Source: an uncultured Bacteroidales bacterium
Lineage (GTDB): Bacteria > Bacteroidota > Bacteroidia > Bacteroidales > Paludibacteraceae
Assembly: GCA_946626605.1 (NCBI GenBank)
Contig: CAMOUL010000017.1
Span: forward strand, 1-44,504
Direction: 5' to 3'
DNA length: 44,504 nt
Shown here piece after piece: positions 1-12,516 of the stretch; position 1 is the first letter of the stretch; the number at the start of each line of letters is the position of its first letter. The notes below the pieces were generated by a model. That model searched no databases. It worked only from the letters and a program-made list of their open reading frames with translations, and had not been told where the DNA came from. A program made the translations under genes and the position numbers.

Positions 1-309
1 TGCAAACAGTTCAATGCCAGAACGCAAGACAAGGCAGGCAAAGTGCTGCCTGTAATCATTACCGTTTATGCTGACAAGTCGTTTGACTTCGTCGTTAAGA
101 CTCCTCCTGTAGCTATCCAGCTCCTCGAGGCAGCTAAGGTGAAGAGCGGTTCTGACCAGCCTAACCGTACCAAGGTGGCTTCGATCACCGAGGATCAGGC
201 TCGCCAGATCGCCGAGGACAAGATGGCGGATCTCAACTGCTTCACCGTGGAGTCTGCACTCAAGATGGTCAAAGGTACCGCACGCAGCATGGGTATAACC
301 GTTAAGTAA
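1..309 (+). CDS. rplK: 50S ribosomal protein L11, 5' truncated
   Basis: The reading frame is open from the first base of the window to the TAA at 307-309, giving 102 residues that begin [13 protein letters not shown]. This is the conserved N-terminal L11 block, so only about 40 residues are missing upstream. The remainder covers the linker ([12 protein letters not shown]) and the C-terminal RNA-binding domain ending in RSMGITV. L11 binds the GTPase-associated centre of 23S rRNA and helps in factor-dependent GTP hydrolysis and the stringent response. It leads rplA by 25 bp, the usual order of the rplK-rplA-rplJ-rplL-rpoBC cluster. An internal ATG at 43 is not the start because conserved L11 residues precede it. 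Confidence 0.97.
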   Translation, partial: CKQFNARTQDKAGKVLPVIITVYADKSFDFVVKTPPVAIQLLEAAKVKSGSDQPNRTKVASITEDQARQIAEDKMADLNCFTVESALKMVKGTARSMGITVK

Positions 310-334
310 TCAACTTCAATCATTATCAACAATT

Positions 335-1024
335 ATGGCAAAACTGACAAAAAAACAGAAACTTGCTGCTGAGAAGATTGAAGCAGGCAAGCTCTACACC
401 ATCGAGGAGGCAGCTGCTCTCGTAAAAGAGATCACTACTACCAAGTTCGATGCCTCCGTAGATATCGACGTACGCCTGGGTGTTGACCCCCGTAAGGCTA
501 ACCAGATGGTTCGCGGCGTCGTAGCTCTCCCGAACGGTACCGGTAAAGTGGTTCGCGTTCTCGCACTCTGTACTCCGGATCAGGAGGCAGCTGCCAAAGA
601 GGCAGGTGCTGACTACGTAGGTCTGGATGAGTATATTGAAAAGATCAAAGGTGGATGGACAGACATTGATGTCATCATCACCCAGCCTCAGATCATGGGT
701 AAGATCGGTGCTCTCGGTCGCGTGCTCGGTCCTCGCGGACTCATGCCGAACCCCAAGAGCGGTACCGTTACCACGGACGTAGCGAAAGCAGTCAAAGAGG
801 TTAAGGGCGGTAAGATCGACTTCAAGGTTGACAAGTTCGGTATTGTACACACCTCTATCGGTAAAGTAAGCTTCACGGCTGACAAGATCGCTGAGAACGC
901 TGCTGCGTTCATCGAGATGATCAAGCACCTGAAACCCGCTGTATCCAAAGGTGAGTACATCAAGAGCGTTTATCTTTCCAGCACGATGAGTCAGGGTATT
1001 AAGATCGATACCAAATCGCTTTAA
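335..1024 (+). CDS. rplA: 50S ribosomal protein L1
   Basis: A 229-residue protein of normal L1 length. It carries the L1 core ([17 protein letters not shown], then [20 protein letters not shown] near residues 125-145) and ends with the typical [12 protein letters not shown]1 builds the mobile L1 stalk of the 50S subunit and in many bacteria represses translation of its own operon by binding the mRNA. The ATG at 335 follows an AT-rich leader without a Shine-Dalgarno sequence, which is normal for Bacteroidota. It lies 25 bp after rplK and 23 bp before rplJ, so the three are cotranscribed. Confidence 0.98.
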   Translation: MAKLTKKQKLAAEKIEAGKLYTIEEAAALVKEITTTKFDASVDIDVRLGVDPRKANQMVRGVVALPNGTGKVVRVLALCTPDQEAAAKEAGADYVGLDEYIEKIKGGWTDIDVIITQPQIMGKIGALGRVLGPRGLMPNPKSGTVTTDVAKAVKEVKGGKIDFKVDKFGIVHTSIGKVSFTADKIAENAAAFIEMIKHLKPAVSKGEYIKSVYLSSTMSQGIKIDTKSL

Positions 1025-1047
1025 TCTCTTAAAAATCACAGACAAGT

Positions 1048-1578
1048 ATGAAAAAGGAAGATAAAAATCTCGTCATTGAAGCCCTTGGTGCTCAACTCGC
1101 TGAGTACTCGCACTTCTACCTCGTGAATATCGAGGGTCTGGACGCTGCGAAAACAAGCGACCTGCGCCGCGCGTGCTTCAAACAGGACATCAAACTCTTG
1201 GTAGCTAAGAATACCCTCCTCCAGAAAGCGCTCGAGAAAAAAGGCGTGGAGGCTGAGATCTTCGGCGCTCTCAAGGGCAACACCGCACTCATGCTCAGCA
1301 ACACCGGCAACGCTCCCGCTAAACTCATCAAGGAGTTTACCAAGGGTGACAAGACCGGAGAGGCTAAGCCTGAACTCAAAGCTGCGTACGTAGAAGAGAC
1401 TGTATACGTAGGCAAGCAGAACCTCGAGTTCCTCTGCGCTATCAAGTCCAAGAACGAACTTATTGCAGAATTGGTTGCTCTGCTGCAATCGCCTGCGAAG
1501 AACGTCGTTTCTGCTCTCCAGAGCGGCCAGAACACCATCCATGGTGTACTCCAGACCCTCGGCGAGCGCGCAGAATAA
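1048..1578 (+). CDS. rplJ: 50S ribosomal protein L10
   Basis: A 176-residue L10. The N-terminal rRNA-binding domain begins MKKEDKNLVIEALGAQLAEY and contains the conserved stretch FKQDIKLLVAKNTLLQKAL. The C-terminal helix (about residues 135-176) anchors dimers of L7/L12 to form the ribosomal stalk. In the E. coli system the L10-L12 complex represses the rplJL messenger; whether that happens here cannot be seen. The stop is followed by an 82-bp gap before rplL, longer than the other gaps in this part of the operon. Confidence 0.97.
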   Translation: MKKEDKNLVIEALGAQLAEYSHFYLVNIEGLDAAKTSDLRRACFKQDIKLLVAKNTLLQKALEKKGVEAEIFGALKGNTALMLSNTGNAPAKLIKEFTKGDKTGEAKPELKAAYVEETVYVGKQNLEFLCAIKSKNELIAELVALLQSPAKNVVSALQSGQNTIHGVLQTLGERAE

Positions 1579-1605
1579 TCGAAATATCGATTTATCGAAA
1601 TATCG
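1578..1605 (+). repeat. 12-bp direct repeat in the rplJ-rplL gap
   Basis: The 12-mer ATCGAAATATCG occurs at 1578-1589 and again at 1594-1605, spaced 16 bp start to start. The first copy overlaps the last base of the rplJ stop codon. The rest of the gap to rplL is AT-rich leader. No promoter of the TAnnTTTG type is visible here. It may be a simple duplication or a regulatory site; nothing decides between them. Confidence 0.6.
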
Positions 1606-1660
1606 GTATCCCGAAAAAATTAATTAACTGAATCAAAAAACATTTAAAATTTATAAGACA

Positions 1661-2041
1661 ATGGCAGATCTTAAAGTTATTGCTGAAACATTAGTTAACC
1701 TTACTGTTAAGGAAGTAAATGAACTCGCTACTATCCTCAAAGAGGAGTATGGCATTGAGCCGGCTGCAGCTGCAGTAGCTGTTGCTGCTCCTGCTGCAGG
1801 TGCTGCAGCTGCTGAGGCAGCAGAGGAGAAGACCTCCTTCGACGTAGTTCTGAAATCCGCTGGCGCTAACAAGCTCCAGGTTGTAAAGGCTGTAAAAGAG
1901 CAAACCGGTCTCGGCCTGAAAGAGGCTAAGGACATCGTTGACGCTGCTCCTTCTAACGTAAAAGAGGGCGTTGACAAAGCTACCGCTGAGGCTCTCAAGA
2001 AAGCTCTCGAAGAGGTAGGCGCTGAGGTAGAACTCAAGTAA
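1661..2041 (+). CDS. rplL: 50S ribosomal protein L7/L12
   Basis: A 126-residue stalk protein. Residues 1-32 form the dimerisation domain that binds L10, about 35-55 are the Ala-rich flexible hinge, and 56-126 are the globular domain ([21 protein letters not shown], then [15 protein letters not shown]) that recruits elongation factors. Length and all conserved blocks are normal. The start ATG is preceded by an A-rich leader (ATTTATAAGACA). Two hairpins lie between this gene and rpoB, which could let the cell make more L12 than RNA polymerase; that is an inference from position. Confidence 0.98.
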   Translation: MADLKVIAETLVNLTVKEVNELATILKEEYGIEPAAAAVAVAAPAAGAAAAEAAEEKTSFDVVLKSAGANKLQVVKAVKEQTGLGLKEAKDIVDAAPSNVKEGVDKATAEALKKALEEVGAEVELK

Positions 2042-2058
2042 TAACCTCCCTCAACCAA

Positions 2059-2118
2059 CCACTCTATTTCGAGTGGAATAGGTTTAGATCCGCATGCAAA
2101 TGTGGGTCTAAACCTTTT
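2059..2118 (+). terminator. Double hairpin between rplL and rpoB (attenuator-like)
   Basis: The first hairpin has arms CCACTC (2059-2064) and GAGTGG (2071-2076) with a 6-nt loop. The second is stronger: GGTTTAGATCCGCA (2081-2094) pairs with TGTGGGTCTAAACC (2101-2114) over 14 bp, counting two G-U pairs, around a 6-nt loop, and is followed by TTTT (2115-2118). The T tract is short, so partial termination is more likely than a full stop, because no clear promoter is seen between here and rpoB. In E. coli an attenuator occupies the same place; the homology is of position, not sequence. Confidence 0.7.
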
Positions 2119-2276
2119 CTGCTCAATAGAACAGAATGCTTAAAAAACTGAAAAATTTGGTAATACAACACGGGCGAAGATTAAAATACTATAAATTATC
2201 TACCCTCCAATTTAGGTCTAAATTATTCATTACCAACAGTTTAGTTCTGTTAATCATTTATTAACCATCCAAAATA
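2119..2276 (+). promoter_or_regulatory. AT-rich rpoB leader with two small dyads
   Basis: The 158-bp leader of rpoB contains a dyad AATTTAG-GT-CTAAATT (2209-2224) and a weaker one AACAG/CTGTT (2235-2239 and 2247-2251). No TAnnTTTG box with a properly spaced -33 element is present, so an own promoter is not supported. The dyads could be RNA hairpins or protein sites; which cannot be decided from the sequence. Confidence 0.4.
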
Positions 2277-6089
<3,813 letters not shown>

Positions 6090-6093
6090 TTTT

Positions 6094-6098
6094 GGAGG
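6094..6098 (+). promoter_or_regulatory. Shine-Dalgarno-like GGAGG before rpoC
   Basis: GGAGG ends 6 nt before the rpoC ATG. Most genes in this window lack any Shine-Dalgarno sequence, so its presence here is unusual. The same string GGAGGACTAAT also precedes the small gene at 29856. Confidence 0.6.
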
Positions 6099-6104
6099 AC
6101 TAAT

Positions 6105-9100
6105 ATGGCTTTTAAACAAGAAAATAAGAAAACCGGTTTCACCAAGATCTCTATCGGTCTTGCTTCACCTGATGAGATCATGCAGATCTCGTCCGGAGAG
6201 GTCCTCAAACCGGAAACGATTAACTATCGTACCTATAAGCCCGAACGCGACGGACTCTTCTGCGAGCGTATCTTCGGTCCTACCAAGGATTACGAGTGCC
6301 ACTGCGGTAAGTACAAGCGTATCCGCTACAAAGGTATCGTCTGCGAGCGTTGCGGCGTAGAGGTGACCGAGAAGAAAGTGCGTCGTGAGCGCATGGGTCA
6401 TATCAAACTCGTCGTACCCGTTGCACATATATGGTATCTCCGCTCACTGCCCTCGAAGATGGCAGCGCTGCTCGGCATACCTACTAAGAAACTCGACACC
6501 GTCATCTATTACGAGAAGTACCTCGTCGTGCAGGCAGGTGCTCTCCTCGGACAGGAGATAGGTGAGAAGCATGAGAACGATAAGATCCGCATCGAGATTG
6601 AGGATAAGATGCTCCTCGACGAGGATCAGTACCAGCAGATCCTGGCGATCATGCCGGAGGATAATGAGTTCCTCGAGGATACCGACCCCAACAAGGTCAT
6701 CATCAAGATGGGTGCTGAGGCTGTCTATGACCTCCTCTGCCGCATCGACCTCGACCAGCTCTCTTACGACCTCCGTGCTACCGCCGACAAGGCTACTTCC
6801 GCGCAGCGCCGTCAGGAGGCGCTCAAGCGTCTGCAGGTGGTAGAGGCTTTCCGTGCGTCGAAAGGGAAGAACCGTCCTGAGTGGATGATCCTCCAGGCTG
6901 TCCCCGTGACACCGCCGGAGCTCCGTCCCCTCGTACCACTGGATGGTGGACGTTTCGCTACTTCCGACCTCAACGACCTCTACCGTCGTGTCATCATCCG
7001 TAATAACCGTCTCAAACGACTCATGGAGATCAAAGCGCCGGATGTCATCCTCCGTAACGAGAAGCGTATGCTCCAGGAGGCGGTGGACTCCCTCTTTGAT
7101 AACTCTCGTAAGACGACCGCGATGAAGTCCGAGGCGAACCGTCCTCTCAAATCCCTCTCCGACTCGCTGAAGGGTAAACAGGGACGTTTCCGTCAGAACC
7201 TCCTCGGTAAACGTGTGGACTACTCCGCGCGTTCCGTCATCGTCGTGGGTCCGGAGCTCAAGATGCACGAGTGTGGTCTCCCTAAAGAGATGGCGGCGGA
7301 GCTCTATAAGCCGTTCATCATCCGTAAGCTCATCGAGCGTGGTATCGTTAAGACCGTCAAGTCTGCGAAGAAGATCATCGATCGCCGCGAACCGGTTATC
7401 TATGAGATCCTCGAGCACGTCATGGAGGGACACCCTGTTCTCCTCAACCGTGCGCCGACATTGCACCGTCACGGTATCTTGGCGTTCCAGCCGAAGATGA
7501 TCGAGGGTAAGGCTATACAGCTCCATCCGCTCGCTTGTGCCGGTTTCAACGCCGACTTCGATGGCGACCAGATGGCAGTTCACTTGCCTCTCTCTAACGA
7601 GGCGATCCTCGAGGCACAGCTCCTCATGCTCGGATCCCATAACATCCTCGACCCGGCGAACGGTAACCCGATCACCGTACCTTCGCAGGATATGATCCTT
7701 GGTCTTTATTATATCACTAAGGAGCGTGCAGGCGCGAAAGGCGAAGGACTCACCTTCTACTCCGAGGAGGAAGCTATCATCGCCCTCAACGAAGGACGGG
7801 TCGATATCCACGCGAAGGTCAATGTCCGTATCAACGGTCAGATCATCGAGACGACCCCCGGCCGCGTTATTGTCAACCAGTACGTGCCCGAGGAGATCGG
7901 TTATCAGAATACCCTCATGAAGAAAGGCGCCGTCAAGGCGATCATCACTCAGGTCATCAAGACCTGCGGTGTGGCGCGCGCAGCGAAGTTCCTCGACGAT
8001 ATCAAGGACCTCGGCTACTACCGCGCCTTCCGCGGAGGACTGTCCTTCAACCTCAACGATATCATCATCCCGAAGGAGAAGGAAGAGGAGATCGCCAAGG
8101 GTAATGCCATCGTGGACGATATCTACTTCAACTACGTCAACGGTCTCGTTACCGACGACGAGCGCTACCGCAAGACCGTCGATACCTGGAAAGAGATCGA
8201 TGAGGAACTCAAGGGTATCGTCATGAAGCACATGCAGGAGGCGGACGAAGGATTCAACTCGGTGTACATGATGATGGACTCCGGTGCACGTGGTAACTCC
8301 GACCAGATCAAGCAGCTCGCAGGTATCCGTGGTATCATGGGTAAGCCGCTCAAAGCCGGTTCTACCGACACCCGTACCGATATCGAGAACCCGATTCTCG
8401 CGAACTTCAAGGAAGGTATGTCCGTGCTCGAGTACTTCATCTCTACCCACGGTGCCCGTAAGGGTCTGGCAGATACCGCCCTCAAGACCGCCGATGCCGG
8501 TTACCTCACACGTCGTCTCGTCGATGTGTCGCATGATGTCATCATCAATGAGGAAGACTGTGGTACCCTCCGTGGTCTTGCTACACGCGCTGTCAAGGAT
8601 GGCGACCGCGTCGTCGCTTCACTCTCACAGCGTATCCTCGGTCGTGTCTCTGTACACGATATCCACGACGCAGAGGGCAACCTCATCGTCGCTTCCGGCG
8701 AGGAGATTCGCGAGCCGCAATGCGAGGCAATAGAAGCAGCAGGTATCGAAGAGGTGGTCATCCGCTCCGTGCTCACCTGCGAGTCCAAGCATGGCGTCTG
8801 CGCCAAGTGCTACGGACGGAACCTCGCTTCGCGTAAGATGGTCCAGAAAGGTGAGGCTGTCGGCGTCATCGCTGCCCAGGCTATCGGTGAGCCGGGTACA
8901 CAGCTGACCCTTCGTACCTTCCACTCCGGTGGTCTCGCCGGTGGTTCCGCGGCGCAATCGACTTACGACCTACCGCGCGAGGGTATCGTTGAGATCGAAG
9001 ATCTCCGTACCATCACTACCGCGGCTGGAGACGTCATCGCTGTATCGCGTAAGAACACCCTCTCCCTCAAGGACGAGAAGACTGGAGTCGTACTCGCTAC

Positions 9101-10388
9101 CTTCGATATACCGTATTCTTCCAAGCTCTTCGTCACCCCCGGTGAGAAGTACGAGAAGGGTACACGCGTCTGCGAGTGGGATTCCTATAAGATCCCGCTC
9201 CTCATCGAGCAGGACGGACATATCCGCTTTGAGGATGTCATCGAGGGAGTCACCTGTAAGACCGAGACCGATGAGCAGACCGGCAAACGCGAGGTCTATA
9301 TCACCGAGTCCAAGGATAAGACCAAACTCCCGCAGGCGCATGTCCTTGATAAGGATGGTAATATCCTCCGTTCCTACAACCTGCCGGTGAAAGCGAACCT
9401 CGAGGTCAAGGATGGCGATACCGTCAAGATCGGTGATACCCTCTTCTCTATGGCTCGTGCGAAGAACTCCGGCGGTGATATCACCTCCGGTCTCCCCCGT
9501 ATCACAGAGCTCTTTGAGGCGCGTAACCCCTCGAACCCCGCTATCGTTGCCGAGATCGACGGTGAGATATCTTATGGTAAGATCAAGCGTGGTAACCGCG
9601 AACTCTTCATCACCTCCAAACTCGGTGAGCAGAAGGCGTACCTCATCCCGCTGACCAAGCAGATCCTCGTACAGGAAGGCGACTTCGTTCGTGCAGGAGC
9701 ACCCCTCTCTGACGGTGCTATCACTCCCGATGACATCCTCGCTATCCAGGGACCGACTGCCGTGCAGAACCATATCGTCAACGAGGCACAGGCGGTGTAC
9801 CGTATGCAGGGTGTGGAGATCAACGATAAGCACTTCGAGATCATCGTGCGTCAGATGATGCGCAAGGTCGAGATTCTCGAACCCGGTGACACACGGTTCC
9901 TCGAAGGAGACGTCGTCGATAAACTCGACTTCCTCGAGGAGAACGATCGTATCTGGGGACGCAAGGTCGTTACCGACGCCGGTGACTCCGAACTCCTCCA
10001 TGAGGGACAGATCGTTACCGCACGCCGTCTCCATGATGAGAACTCTTCGTTACGCCGTCGGGATAAGAAACTCGTTCAGGCGCGCGACGCAGAGTCTGCT
10101 ACCGCTAAACAGATACTCCAGGGTATCACCCGTGCTGCACTCGGTACCAAGTCCTTCATGTCCGCTGCCTCCTTCCAGGAGACCACCAAGGTCCTCAACG
10201 AAGCAGCTATCCGCGGCAAGGTGGATTACCTCGAAGGTATGAAGGAGAACGTTATCTGCGGTAACCTCATCCCGGCTGGTACCGGTATGCGTGAGTTCCA
10301 GAAGATCGTCGTTCATAACGCCGAAGAATATGCCGCTATCCAGGCAGCCCGCGAGGCTGCCGAAGCAGCCCTTAACGGCGAAGACTAA
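6105..10388 (+). CDS. rpoC: DNA-directed RNA polymerase subunit beta'
   Basis: A 1,427-residue beta' subunit. The N-terminal zinc site is C65, C67, C80 and C83. The catalytic magnesium loop NADFDGDQM places D484, D486 and D488. The second zinc site is C819, C892, C899 and C902. [13 protein letters not shown] marks the trigger-loop region. All catalytic and metal residues are present and the length is normal for Bacteroidota. It forms the polymerase active site with RpoB, encoded 15 bp upstream. Transcription most likely ends at the strong hairpin about 30 bp after the stop. Confidence 0.99.
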   Translation: MAFKQENKKTGFTKISIGLASPDEIMQISSGEVLKPETINYRTYKPERDGLFCERIFGPTKDYECHCGKYKRIRYKGIVCERCGVEVTEKKVRRERMGHIKLVVPVAHIWYLRSLPSKMAALLGIPTKKLDTVIYYEKYLVVQAGALLGQEIGEKHENDKIRIEIEDKMLLDEDQYQQILAIMPEDNEFLEDTDPNKVIIKMGAEAVYDLLCRIDLDQLSYDLRATADKATSAQRRQEALKRLQVVEAFRASKGKNRPEWMILQAVPVTPPELRPLVPLDGGRFATSDLNDLYRRVIIRNNRLKRLMEIKAPDVILRNEKRMLQEAVDSLFDNSRKTTAMKSEANRPLKSLSDSLKGKQGRFRQNLLGKRVDYSARSVIVVGPELKMHECGLPKEMAAELYKPFIIRKLIERGIVKTVKSAKKIIDRREPVIYEILEHVMEGHPVLLNRAPTLHRHGILAFQPKMIEGKAIQLHPLACAGFNADFDGDQMAVHLPLSNEAILEAQLLMLGSHNILDPANGNPITVPSQDMILGLYYITKERAGAKGEGLTFYSEEEAIIALNEGRVDIHAKVNVRINGQIIETTPGRVIVNQYVPEEIGYQNTLMKKGAVKAIITQVIKTCGVARAAKFLDDIKDLGYYRAFRGGLSFNLNDIIIPKEKEEEIAKGNAIVDDIYFNYVNGLVTDDERYRKTVDTWKEIDEELKGIVMKHMQEADEGFNSVYMMMDSGARGNSDQIKQLAGIRGIMGKPLKAGSTDTRTDIENPILANFKEGMSVLEYFISTHGARKGLADTALKTADAGYLTRRLVDVSHDVIINEEDCGTLRGLATRAVKDGDRVVASLSQRILGRVSVHDIHDAEGNLIVASGEEIREPQCEAIEAAGIEEVVIRSVLTCESKHGVCAKCYGRNLASRKMVQKGEAVGVIAAQAIGEPGTQLTLRTFHSGGLAGGSAAQSTYDLPREGIVEIEDLRTITTAAGDVIAVSRKNTLSLKDEKTGVVLATFDIPYSSKLFVTPGEKYEKGTRVCEWDSYKIPLLIEQDGHIRFEDVIEGVTCKTETDEQTGKREVYITESKDKTKLPQAHVLDKDGNILRSYNLPVKANLEVKDGDTVKIGDTLFSMARAKNSGGDITSGLPRITELFEARNPSNPAIVAEIDGEISYGKIKRGNRELFITSKLGEQKAYLIPLTKQILVQEGDFVRAGAPLSDGAITPDDILAIQGPTAVQNHIVNEAQAVYRMQGVEINDKHFEIIVRQMMRKVEILEPGDTRFLEGDVVDKLDFLEENDRIWGRKVVTDAGDSELLHEGQIVTARRLHDENSSLRRRDKKLVQARDAESATAKQILQGITRAALGTKSFMSAASFQETTKVLNEAAIRGKVDYLEGMKENVICGNLIPAGTGMREFQKIVVHNAEEYAAIQAAREAAEAALNGED

Positions 10389-10400
10389 TATAGTCCATCT

Positions 10401-10460
10401 CTCAGCGACAAGCTGAGTATAAAGCGCCCCTGCTCGTTATTGAGTGGGGGCGCTTTATTT
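10401..10460 (+). terminator. Terminator of the ribosomal protein / rpoBC operon
   Basis: A small hairpin CTCAGC-GACAA-GCTGAG (10401-10417) is followed by a strong stem in which ATAAAGCGCCCC (10419-10430) pairs perfectly with GGGGCGCTTTAT (10447-10458). The T-rich tail runs out of the right arm (CTTTATTTG). This is the end of the housekeeping operon and the left edge of the accessory island. Confidence 0.88.
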
Positions 10461-10530
10461 GTGCCGATGTGTAAAAATTGACGAAAATAACCTTTTTTGT
10501 GTAATTATTCGCGCCCTTGCACCCTCGCGC

Positions 10531-10561
10531 TTGCGTATGTGAAATATTTTTCGTACCTTTG
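10531..10561 (+). promoter_or_regulatory. Bacteroidota-type promoter of the MNT/HEPN pair
   Basis: TTG at 10531-10533, a 20-bp spacer, then TACCTTTG at 10554-10561 matches the Bacteroidota -33/-7 consensus. The toxin-antitoxin start codon lies 22 bp downstream. This placement is why the ATG at 10583 is preferred to any upstream start. Confidence 0.8.
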
Positions 10562-10582
10562 CCTCGCAAAAATAAAAATACG

Positions 10583-10876
10583 ATGAAGACGACAGCGGAA
10601 TACATAGAGACATTGAGACAGCATGCGCCCATTTTGCGTGAGCGGTTTGGTATGACTTCTATGCAACTTTTCGGCTCTGTGGCTCGCGGGGAACACAAAG
10701 AGGATAGCGACATAGATGTGTTCGTCGAAATGCCTGCAACGCTGCGTGGTGTGGGCGGCGCACATGATTATTTGGAACAATTAACAGGAAGACATGTAGA
10801 TATGATTTTGAAGCATCGTAATCTTACGTCGTTTTTCCTAAACGAGGTTAAAAGAGATGGAATTAGAGTATTCTGA
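10583..10876 (+). CDS. mntA: MNT-type nucleotidyltransferase antitoxin
   Basis: A 97-residue minimal nucleotidyltransferase. The signature GSx10DxD is present as G31-S32 and D43/D45, and a third carboxylate D73 sits in HVDMIL. In characterised HepT/MntA systems this enzyme adds AMP to a tyrosine of the HEPN toxin and so neutralises it. The frame is open further upstream (to 10517), but that stretch contains the promoter, so the start at 10583 (MKTTAEY) is chosen. The gene overlaps the HEPN gene by 20 bp, the tight coupling expected of a toxin-antitoxin operon, here with the antitoxin first. Confidence 0.9.
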   Translation: MKTTAEYIETLRQHAPILRERFGMTSMQLFGSVARGEHKEDSDIDVFVEMPATLRGVGGAHDYLEQLTGRHVDMILKHRNLTSFFLNEVKRDGIRVF

Positions 10877-11261
10877 AAATGTGCGACTTGCTCATGAAAC
10901 GCTTCTGAATGTGAAGAAATCAATCCTCATGTTGCAGGAGTGGAATGAGGAAATTATGAGTCCTGATGAGTGGTTGACGTCATCTTTGGGAATGCAGAGG
11001 CTGGCAGGCAACGCAATGATGGTAGAAGTAATAGGTGAAGAAGTAAAAAAAGTTGAAAAGCGTTTAGGGATGGAGTTTCTGAATCAGCGACCGGAGATAC
11101 CATGGAGAGATATAATGGGAATGCGCAATCATATAGCTCACGGATATTTCGATATAAATGAGGAATATGTATTTTCAGTTATCAAGAACGATCTCGCGCC
11201 GTTGTTAGAGGCGGTCGAATATCTTCTCAAAATTACCGATGAATTGTATCTGACAGTTTGA
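10857..11261 (+). CDS. hepT: HEPN-domain toxin (HepT/DUF86 family)
   Basis: A 134-residue, all-helical HEPN protein. The RNase signature Rx4HxY is intact as R90, H95 and Y97 (RNHIAHGY), with the tyrosine that MNT antitoxins are known to AMPylate. In the family this is a ribonuclease that stops growth when released. The neighbouring mntA gene overlaps its 5' end by 20 bp, so the two form one type VII-like toxin-antitoxin unit. No truncation is seen. The assignment is firm at family level; the RNA target is unknown. Confidence 0.9.
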   Translation: MELEYSENVRLAHETLLNVKKSILMLQEWNEEIMSPDEWLTSSLGMQRLAGNAMMVEVIGEEVKKVEKRLGMEFLNQRPEIPWRDIMGMRNHIAHGYFDINEEYVFSVIKNDLAPLLEAVEYLLKITDELYLTV

Positions 11262-11274
11262 AAAATCAATAAAT

Positions 11275-11319
11275 TAAACCTACTTTTTAGTTTAACTTTT
11301 AAAAATTTAAATGCTTATG
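11275..11319 (+). repeat. Leader repeat, diverged copy A (supplies start codon)
   Basis: This AT-rich stretch, ending AAAAATTTAAATGCTTATG, aligns with the 43-bp exact repeats at 11909 and 12474 with a few single-base indels. The final ATGCTTATG provides the start codon of the following gene, as it does in the other two copies. Confidence 0.75.
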
Positions 11320-11568
11320 AGTGCAGCGCAGGCAATAGCAAGTAGTCGTTTCCTCAATGCCATGGGACCGATGATAGAGGATGAGCAGAAGATGAATGAG
11401 GTGCTCGCATACATTGAGAGCATCAAGATTCAGCCGCTTCAACGACCCTTGAGTATAGATCCGGACTTCAAGAACAAACCGATGTACACGGTCGAGGAGT
11501 ATTTTGACGGCCTGGCAAAAGAGCTTGGCGAGGAGTACGGGATGAATGATATACGTGAGGCTGTATGA
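11311..11568 (+). CDS. Putative antitoxin of a RelE/ParE-type pair
   Basis: An 85-residue acidic protein that I do not recognise as a named family. Its place directly before a RelE/ParE-like toxin with a 4-bp ATGA overlap, its size, and a C-terminal segment of the kind that wraps toxins (KPMYTVEEYFDGLAKELGEEYG) argue for an antitoxin. No clear DNA-binding fold is visible by eye. Two in-frame starts exist, ATG 11311 and ATG 11317, both inside the leader repeat; the first is used here without evidence for either. Confidence 0.75.
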   Translation: MLMSAAQAIASSRFLNAMGPMIEDEQKMNEVLAYIESIKIQPLQRPLSIDPDFKNKPMYTVEEYFDGLAKELGEEYGMNDIREAV

Positions 11569-11882
11569 GGAAGTATGAGGTGAAGCTTACCGAAGAAGCC
11601 AAACAAGACCGGAAGTCGTTGGCCCGCTTTATTAAAGAAGAAGTCCATGCGCCTCTTACGGCTAAGAGATATATGCTTGGCTTAGAGGAAGAAATAAAGA
11701 AGTTGGAGAACTCAGCAGGGTCATTGGCGGTAGATGAAGAGTTGTCTCGTCAGATAGGAATGGAGGTGAAGCGGACTCATTACAAGAACATGGCAATAAT
11801 CTTCTCTGTGGAAGGAGAAAAGGCATATGTTCATCATATAATACCGCAAAAGATGGTGGTGCTTGAAATTGAAATGCAGTAA
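11565..11882 (+). CDS. RelE/ParE-family toxin
   Basis: A 105-residue basic protein with the fold-typical pattern of two N-terminal helices (EEAKQDRKSLARFIKEEV, then a long amphipathic helix to about residue 50) followed by beta strands ending RTHYKNMAIIFSVEGEKAYV and HHIIPQKMV. This fits the RelE/ParE superfamily: RelE members cut mRNA on the ribosome and ParE members poison gyrase. Which activity applies here cannot be read off the sequence. It overlaps its presumed antitoxin by 4 bp. The unit lies between two copies of the leader repeat. Confidence 0.82.
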   Translation: MRKYEVKLTEEAKQDRKSLARFIKEEVHAPLTAKRYMLGLEEEIKKLENSAGSLAVDEELSRQIGMEVKRTHYKNMAIIFSVEGEKAYVHHIIPQKMVVLEIEMQ

Positions 11883-11908
11883 CAATCAACAGATAAAATA
11901 AATTATAT

Positions 11909-11951
11909 AAAACCAATTTTTTTGTTTAACTTTAAAAATTTAATGCTTATG
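11909..11951 (+). repeat. 43-bp leader repeat, copy B
   Basis: This 43-bp sequence is identical to 12474-12516. It starts AAAACCAATTTTTTTG and ends AATTTAATGCTTATG, so its last nine bases contain the start codon of the next gene. The two identical copies are direct repeats flanking the YafQ-type toxin-antitoxin pair; a recombination between them would delete the pair and leave the surface-protein start unchanged. Confidence 0.95.
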
Positions 11952-12161
11952 CAGACAATGACAATACAATATAACCCGTCGAACGCGTTAGTACAGCCGA
12001 TAATCGAGCTGATCCAGCAAGTGAAAGGCATTAAGATTATCAGTCGTTCGGATGAGTATGTGCCGACTAAAGAAACTCTTGCTGCTATGAAGGAAGCTCG
12101 GAACGGAGACCTGAAGACCTATTCGGACGTAAAAGAAATGATGAACGATATTCTGGACTAA
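11943..12161 (+). CDS. Putative antitoxin of a YafQ-type pair
   Basis: A 72-residue protein starting in the leader repeat (ATG 11943; ATG 11949 is equally possible). The N-terminal half (TMTIQYNPSNALVQPIIELIQQVKG) resembles the strand-helix start of small antitoxins, and the C-terminal half (ETLAAMKEARNGDLKTYSDV, then KEMMNDIL) resembles the toxin-binding tail found in RelB/YefM-like antitoxins. It ends one base before the toxin start. The assignment rests mainly on context. Confidence 0.78.
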   Translation: MLMQTMTIQYNPSNALVQPIIELIQQVKGIKIISRSDEYVPTKETLAAMKEARNGDLKTYSDVKEMMNDILD

Positions 12162-12162
12162 T

Positions 12163-12450
12163 ATGTATGATTTGAAGCCAACCGGCCAGTTTCGTAAGGA
12201 TTTGAAACTCTGCAAAAAGAGAGGCTATGATCTCTCGAATATAGAGCAAGTTCTTGAGTATCTTCATCAAGACGGACAAGTTCCGGAAGAATACCTTCCG
12301 CATAAGTTAGAAGGGAGAAACTATAAGGGATTTTGGGAATGTCATATAGAACCGAATTGGCTGTTGGTGTATGATGTGCAAGAAACAGTGTGTTTGGTAG
12401 CTCTCGTACGAACAGGTACTCATTCCGATTTGTTTAAGAAATCAAAATGA
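12163..12450 (+). CDS. YafQ-family mRNA interferase toxin
   Basis: A 95-residue toxin with clear YafQ signatures: HKLEGRNYKGFWECHIEPNW and RTGTHSDLF. Compared from memory with E. coli YafQ, the catalytic-site histidines are present (H47, H61, H87) as are W66 and F91, but the aspartate of HVEPDW is asparagine here (N65). E. coli YafQ cuts mRNA on the ribosome at in-frame AAA-A/G. The gene follows its antitoxin by one base, and the pair is bounded by exact 43-bp direct repeats. Family assignment is firm; activity depends on whether N65 is tolerated. Confidence 0.9.
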   Translation: MYDLKPTGQFRKDLKLCKKRGYDLSNIEQVLEYLHQDGQVPEEYLPHKLEGRNYKGFWECHIEPNWLLVYDVQETVCLVALVRTGTHSDLFKKSK

Positions 12451-12473
12451 TTTAAAATCAAAATAAATAATTA

Positions 12474-12516
12474 AAAACCAATTTTTTTGTTTAACTTTAA
12501 AAATTTAATGCTTATG
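12474..12516 (+). repeat. 43-bp leader repeat, copy C
   Basis: Identical over 43 bp to 11909-11951. Here the embedded ATGCTTATG gives the start of the giant surface protein. The repeat therefore joins the YafQ module to the surface gene. Confidence 0.95.

Noticed and set aside
6444..8534. Long open frame (696 codons) antisense to rpoC
   Set aside because: It lies wholly inside a certain gene, is rich in Asp/Glu/Arg/Val as expected from the complement of biased codons, and shows no protein family.
12487..12513. TTG start for the first surface protein (and the matching TTG at 11922)
   Set aside because: Both lie in the AT-rich leader repeat before the ATGCTTATG, where two ATG codons are available.
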